Assembly: GCA_964434165.1 (NCBI GenBank)
Contig: CAYSUS010000082.1
Coordinates: 1 to 33,158, forward strand
Origin: CAYSUS01 sp964434165
GTDB taxonomy: Bacteria > Planctomycetota > Planctomycetia > Pirellulales > Thermoguttaceae
Length of the DNA stretch: 33,158 nucleotides
Reading direction: 5' to 3'
Position 1 is the first letter of the stretch; every line of letters starts with the position of its first letter. Below the pieces are notes generated by a model, which saw only the letters and a program-made list of their open reading frames with translations, was not told where the DNA came from and searched no databases. Below, in pieces: positions 29,215 through 33,158 of this stretch. The translations under genes were made by a program, and so were the position numbers.

Positions 29215-32200
29215 TCACTCCGCCACCTCCGCCCAGGCCTTGTCCAGCCGCTTGCCCGAGATCGGGATGCCCGTACCGAGCTGCTGGGCAAAAAGGGAAA
29301 CGCGGAACTCCTCGAGCATCCAGCGGTAGTTGGCCAGGGCCTGATCGTGGATGCCGGCCTCGCGGTGGGCGGCGGCCCGCTGGAAGTAACGCTCCAGGCG
29401 CGGCCGGAGCTCCTCCTCCCATGCCCGAAGGTCGCGCGCGGCCCCACCGGAGGACAGCTTCTCCAGGCGCGCGACCACGGCCTGGAAGTAGCGCGGATAC
29501 TGCTGCAGCCACGGCCAGGGCGTGGCCGTGAGGAACTCGGGCGGGACCAGGGTGGCGATCTGCGCCCGGGCGTCGTCGGCCGCGTACTGCCACTGCGGGG
29601 CCTTGGTCTTTTCCACGGCCAGGCAGGCCTTGTGCAGGCCCTCGAACAGGCTGCCCGCCAACCCAGCCACCTCCTGCACGGCGCTCGGGATGCGGTTGCG
29701 GCCCGTACGGAGCCGGGCCTCGAACTCGATCTCCGAGCGGGCCAAGGGCAGCTCGGCCACGAACGCCCGGTCGGCGATCAGCTCCGTCAATCGTTTGCGC
29801 GCGTCAAAGCCCGCGATCCGCGTGGCGTGGAGCTGGATCTTGTCGAGCCCGGGGAGCCACTGCACCTGCGGCTTCAGCTCCCGCGCGGCGGCGATCGAGC
29901 ACAGGCGCCGCAGTCCCCCGCGGACGAGCGTTTCCGCCCTGCGGGGCGATTCGGCCAGCGTCAGCGCGACGGAGTCGCCGCGGTCCTCGATCGCCGGATA
30001 GGCCTTGACCACCACGCCGCCGCAGCGGACCTCGGTCTCGCGGGGCAGCTCGCCGAAGTCCCACCGCTGGATCCCCTCGCGCGAGAACCGGGGATCCTCG
30101 ATGGTCGCCAGCCGCTCCGACGCCTGCACGCCCAGCTCGCGTCGCAATTGGGCCAGGTCCCGGCCCGCGGCCAGCGTCTGGCCCTGGCTGTCGATCACGC
30201 GGACGTTCATGCGGAGCTGACCCGGGAGCTTCTCCTCGTCGAAGTCGCGGGGCGAGATCGGCTGGCCTGCCAGGCGCCCCAGTTCGGCGGCGGCCGCGCG
30301 GAGCAGGTCGCCCTGACCGAAGGGGAGGCGCGCGGCGACCTTGCGGGCGGTGTCGGGGGCCGGCACCAGGCTCCGCCGCAGCGGCTTGGGGAGCGACTTG
30401 ATCAACGCGGCGATCTTCGCCTCCAGAAGGCCCGGCACGAGCCAGCCCAGGCGCTTGGGGTCGAGGCCGGCCACGCCTTCCAGCGGCACGGTGACCGTCA
30501 CGCCGTCCTCTTCGGTGCCGGGCTCAAAGCGGTAGTCGAGCATCAGCTCCGCGCCGGGCGCGGAAAGGGAGTCGGGGAAACGCGCCTCGACGTCGGCCTC
30601 GGGCGGGTCGGACGTCAGGTCCGCCTCGGTCATGTAGAGCGCCCGCGGGTTGCGGCGGTGCTCCTGGAGAATCCACTTCTTCAGCCGGGCGGCGTCGTAC
30701 ACGTCGGGCGGAATCCGCAGGTCGTAGTACTCGAACCGGGCGGCCTCGCCGCGCAACAGGTCGTGACGCCGCAGCTTGGCCTGCGCCCGCTCCATCTGGG
30801 CCAGGAGCTTCTGGTTGTGCTCGAAGAAGCCCGCCTTCAGATCGATTTGCCCTTCGACCAGGCCGCACTGGATCAACAGCTCGCGCGCGTGCCCCGGGTT
30901 GATCGGCCCGTAGGCCACGCGGCGCTGGGCCACGACCGTGAGGCCGAAGAGGCTCACGCGCTCGTGGGCGACGGCCGAGCCGCTGGCGCGGTCCCAGTGC
31001 GGCTCGCTGTGGTGCCGCTTGACCAGGTGTCCGGCCAGCGCCTCGATCCACGCGGGGTCGATTCGCGCGCAGCCGCGGAGGTAGCGGCGGCTGGTCTCGA
31101 CCACTTCGGCGGCCACGATCCACTTGGGCCGCTTCTGGAACAGTCCCGAGCCCGGCCACAGGTGTCCCTTGCCGCCGCCGGCCACGCTGTACTCGTAGGT
31201 CTCGCCCCGAAAGGCCACGCTCGAGAGCAGCCCCGTGAGCACGGCTCGGTGGATCGCCCCGTAGTCGTCGCGGCGGGCCCGCGGGCGCATGCCCAGCTCC
31301 TCAACGAGCTGGAGGAGCTGGAGGTGGATGTCGGTCCATTCGCGCAGGCGGTTGTAGGAGAGGTAGTTCTGCCGGCAGGCCTTGCGGAGCTGGCTGCGCG
31401 AGGTCTTTTCCTTCAGCGCGTGGTAGAAGTCCCAGAGCTTGAGGTAGCTTAGGAGATCGCTCTCCGCGTCAGCCAGTGGGGCGTGCTTGGCGTCGGCCTC
31501 CTCGGCCTTCTCGGCGGGGCGCTCGCGCGGATCGCGGACCTCCAGGGCCGAGGCGATGATCAGCACCTCGCTCAGGCAGTTCTCCTCGGCGGCGGCGAAG
31601 ATCATCCGCCCGATCCGCGGATCGACCGGCAACCGGCTCAGCTTGCGACCGAGGTCCGTGAGCTGCTTGGCCTCGTCCAGCGCGCCGATCTCCGACAGCG
31701 TGCGATAGCCCTCGCGCACGGCCGCCGACTTGGGCGGCTCGAGGAAGGGAAAATGCTCCACCTCACCCAGGCGCAGGGCCTTGGTCTGGAGGATGACCGA
31801 CGCCAGGTTGCTGCGGAGGATCTCCGGCGGGGTGTAGCGGTCGCGGCCGTGGTAGTCCTGCTCGCTGTAGAGGCGTACGCAGATGCCCGGCCCGATCCGC
31901 CCGCAGCGCCCGGCCCGCTGGTCGGCCGAGGCCCGGGAGACGGCCTCGATGGGCAGTCGCTGCGTCTTGGTCCGCGCCGAGTAGCGGCTGATCCGCGCCG
32001 TGCCCGGATCGATCACGTAGCGGATGCCCGGCACCGTGAGCGACGACTCGGCCACGTTCGTGGCAATCACGATCCGCCGGTGCGGATGGGGCTGAAACAC
32101 CCGCTGCTGCTGTGCGGACGGGAGGCGGGCGTAGAGCGGCAGGATCTCCGTGGTCCGTCCCGGGGGGTCGCCCGGGATGGTAATCCCCCGCAGGGCCTTG

Positions 32201-33132
32201 GCCGTCTCGTGGATGTCGCGCTCGGTGGGCATGAAGACGAGCATGTCGCCGCGGTCGAGGCGCGCGAGCTCCCTGACGGCGGCGATTACCGCGTCCCCCA
32301 GGTCGGGCTCGTCGCCATCTTCGTCCGGCTCGATCGGCCGATAGCGTATCTCGACCGGGTAGGTGCGCCCGGAGACCTCGATGACCGGCGCTGGTTCGGC
32401 GGTCCTGCTGGAAGTCTGCGGAAAATGCCTCGCGAACCGAGCCGCGTCGATCGTGGCCGAGGTGATGATCAGCCTCAGCTCGGGCCGCTTGGGCAGCAGG
32501 CGCTTGAGGTAGCCGATGAGGAAGTCGATGTTCAGGGAGCGCTCGTGGGCCTCGTCGAGGATGATCGTGTCGTACTGGTTCAGGAACCGGTCCTGCTGCG
32601 TCTCGGCCAGCAGGATGCCGTCGGTCATCAGCTTGACGTAGGTCCGGGGGCTCGTCGTGTCGGTGAAACGGATCTTGAAGCCCACCTCGCGCCCCATCCC
32701 GACGCCCAGCTCCTCGGCCACGCGCGCAGCGATCGTGCGCGCGGCGATCCGCCTCGGCTGGGTGTGGCCCACCAGGCCGCCGATCCCGCGGCCCATCTCC
32801 AGGCAGATCTTGGGGAGCTGGGTCGATTTGCCCGAGCCCGTCTCGCCGCAGACGATCACGACCTGGTGGTCGCGGATGGCCTCGGCAATCTCCTGGCGCC
32901 GGGCGTGGATGGGGAGCGACTCGTCGAACGCGACGCACGGCACGCCCTCCGCCCGCGACCGGCGCACCGCCACGGAGCGCGACAGCTCCTCGGCCAGGCG
33001 GCGGAGGCGCCCCTCCAGCGGCTTGCCCTGGCGCTGCGCCTCTTCGATGGCGCGGACCTGCTGCCGGAGCCGATGCCGGTCGGCCAGCATGGCGCGGTCG
33101 GTCTCGAGCTGGGCCTCGCGGAGGTCGAGCAT
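29215..33132 (-). CDS. hrpA: ATP-dependent RNA helicase HrpA
   Basis: A 1305-aa DEAH-box helicase, very close in length and layout to E. coli HrpA (1300 aa). Motif I GETGSGKS (96-103), Ia HTQPRRIAART (about 123-133), II DEAH (193-196), III SAT (225-227) and VI QRAGRCGR (406-413) are complete. The helicase-associated and OB-fold regions follow, and the C-terminal half corresponds to the HrpA-specific DUF3418 region. HrpA works in the cytoplasm and in E. coli rescues stalled ribosomes and acts in mRNA processing. ATG 33132 is used; the frame is still open to the window edge, so a slightly longer start cannot be excluded. No ribosome site is seen, only a 7-bp C-rich repeat. Confidence 0.96.
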   Translation of the reverse strand: MLDLREAQLETDRAMLADRHRLRQQVRAIEEAQRQGKPLEGRLRRLAEELSRSVAVRRSRAEGVPCVAFDESLPIHARRQEIAEAIRDHQVVIVCGETGSGKSTQLPKICLEMGRGIGGLVGHTQPRRIAARTIAARVAEELGVGMGREVGFKIRFTDTTSPRTYVKLMTDGILLAETQQDRFLNQYDTIILDEAHERSLNIDFLIGYLKRLLPKRPELRLIITSATIDAARFARHFPQTSSRTAEPAPVIEVSGRTYPVEIRYRPIEPDEDGDEPDLGDAVIAAVRELARLDRGDMLVFMPTERDIHETAKALRGITIPGDPPGRTTEILPLYARLPSAQQQRVFQPHPHRRIVIATNVAESSLTVPGIRYVIDPGTARISRYSARTKTQRLPIEAVSRASADQRAGRCGRIGPGICVRLYSEQDYHGRDRYTPPEILRSNLASVILQTKALRLGEVEHFPFLEPPKSAAVREGYRTLSEIGALDEAKQLTDLGRKLSRLPVDPRIGRMIFAAAEENCLSEVLIIASALEVRDPRERPAEKAEEADAKHAPLADAESDLLSYLKLWDFYHALKEKTSRSQLRKACRQNYLSYNRLREWTDIHLQLLQLVEELGMRPRARRDDYGAIHRAVLTGLLSSVAFRGETYEYSVAGGGKGHLWPGSGLFQKRPKWIVAAEVVETSRRYLRGCARIDPAWIEALAGHLVKRHHSEPHWDRASGSAVAHERVSLFGLTVVAQRRVAYGPINPGHARELLIQCGLVEGQIDLKAGFFEHNQKLLAQMERAQAKLRRHDLLRGEAARFEYYDLRIPPDVYDAARLKKWILQEHRRNPRALYMTEADLTSDPPEADVEARFPDSLSAPGAELMLDYRFEPGTEEDGVTVTVPLEGVAGLDPKRLGWLVPGLLEAKIAALIKSLPKPLRRSLVPAPDTARKVAARLPFGQGDLLRAAAAELGRLAGQPISPRDFDEEKLPGQLRMNVRVIDSQGQTLAAGRDLAQLRRELGVQASERLATIEDPRFSREGIQRWDFGELPRETEVRCGGVVVKAYPAIEDRGDSVALTLAESPRRAETLVRGGLRRLCSIAAARELKPQVQWLPGLDKIQLHATRIAGFDARKRLTELIADRAFVAELPLARSEIEFEARLRTGRNRIPSAVQEVAGLAGSLFEGLHKACLAVEKTKAPQWQYAADDARAQIATLVPPEFLTATPWPWLQQYPRYFQAVVARLEKLSSGGAARDLRAWEEELRPRLERYFQRAAAHREAGIHDQALANYRWMLEEFRVSLFAQQLGTGIPISGKRLDKAWAEVAE

Positions 33133-33136
33133 TTGC

Positions 33137-33158
33137 CAGGGGTCAGGGGTCAGGGGTC
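33137..33158 (-). repeat. 7-bp ACCCCTG tandem repeat directly before hrpA
   Basis: On the plus strand CAGGGGT is repeated three times (33137-33143, 33144-33150, 33151-33157) and continues to the window end. On the coding strand this is (ACCCCTG)3, then GCAA, then the hrpA ATG. The array occupies the ribosome-site position. Its full length is unknown because the window ends. Confidence 0.75.

Noticed and set aside
29347..31452. 701-codon plus-strand frame
   Set aside because: It is antisense to the C-terminal half of hrpA, which is continuous and full length.

Overview
The window is a GC-rich bacterial chromosome segment (strong G/C third-position bias, so many long antisense and out-of-frame ORFs are shadows). 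No rRNA, tRNA, CRISPR array or insertion sequence was recognised. The gene set points to a Gram-negative, envelope-complex bacterium, most likely a member of Planctomycetota (or the wider PVC group). The supporting genes are a leucine-rich-repeat lipoprotein, Tat-exported Gfo/Idh/MocA and sialidase-type proteins, a secreted parallel beta-helix protein, an FG-GAP beta-propeller protein, an exported FAD oxidoreductase, and large exported proteins of unknown family. That taxonomic call is inference from gene content.

Layout, left to right. (1) 1-3362, minus strand: an LRR lipoprotein, a uroporphyrinogen-decarboxylase-fold protein overlapping it by one base (TGATG), then, behind its own predicted promoter, a secreted two-domain protein that runs off the left edge. 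(2) 3601-4227: a small membrane protein. (3) 4263-8301: a molybdate ABC transporter operon modA-modB-modC (minus) diverging from a CHR-family transporter gene chrA (plus). Their shared intergenic region carries a symmetric CTATCATAG that reads as a -10 box on both strands. (4) 8445-12304: two divergent exported proteins of unknown function (884 and 307 aa). (5) 12305-12732: an intergenic stretch with a short minus-strand coding-like remnant. (6) 12733-14361: an exported FAD-dependent oxidoreductase. (7) 20837 down to 14401: a tight three-gene operon for secreted proteins (FG-GAP propeller, parallel beta-helix, alpha/alpha-toroid-like), the best candidate for an unreported carbohydrate-processing module. 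(8) 21314-24142: an orphan cheV, a nucleotidyltransferase that seems to have lost its 3' end, and a Tat-exported sialidase-like protein. (9) 24216-27448: a Tat-exported Gfo/Idh/MocA oxidoreductase, an exported PHP phosphoesterase and a Nudix hydrolase. (10) 27625-33132, minus strand: an SRPBCC-SDR fusion (TIGR01777 type) and the ATP-dependent RNA helicase hrpA.

The region 12.7-26.8 kb reads as an accessory block for secreted carbohydrate attack and sugar oxidation, though no transporter, sulfatase or dedicated transcription factor is visible in it. The last 7 kb is notable for short word-repeats in almost every intergenic spacer. There is an 8-bp CACCCCGT array ending 2 nt before the Nudix start codon, a 7-bp CAGGGGT array directly in front of hrpA, four GTAC palindromes at exact 7-bp spacing, and a polypurine/polypyrimidine inverted repeat between convergent genes. 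These, and the symmetric mod/chrA promoter, are the most unusual non-coding signals in the window.
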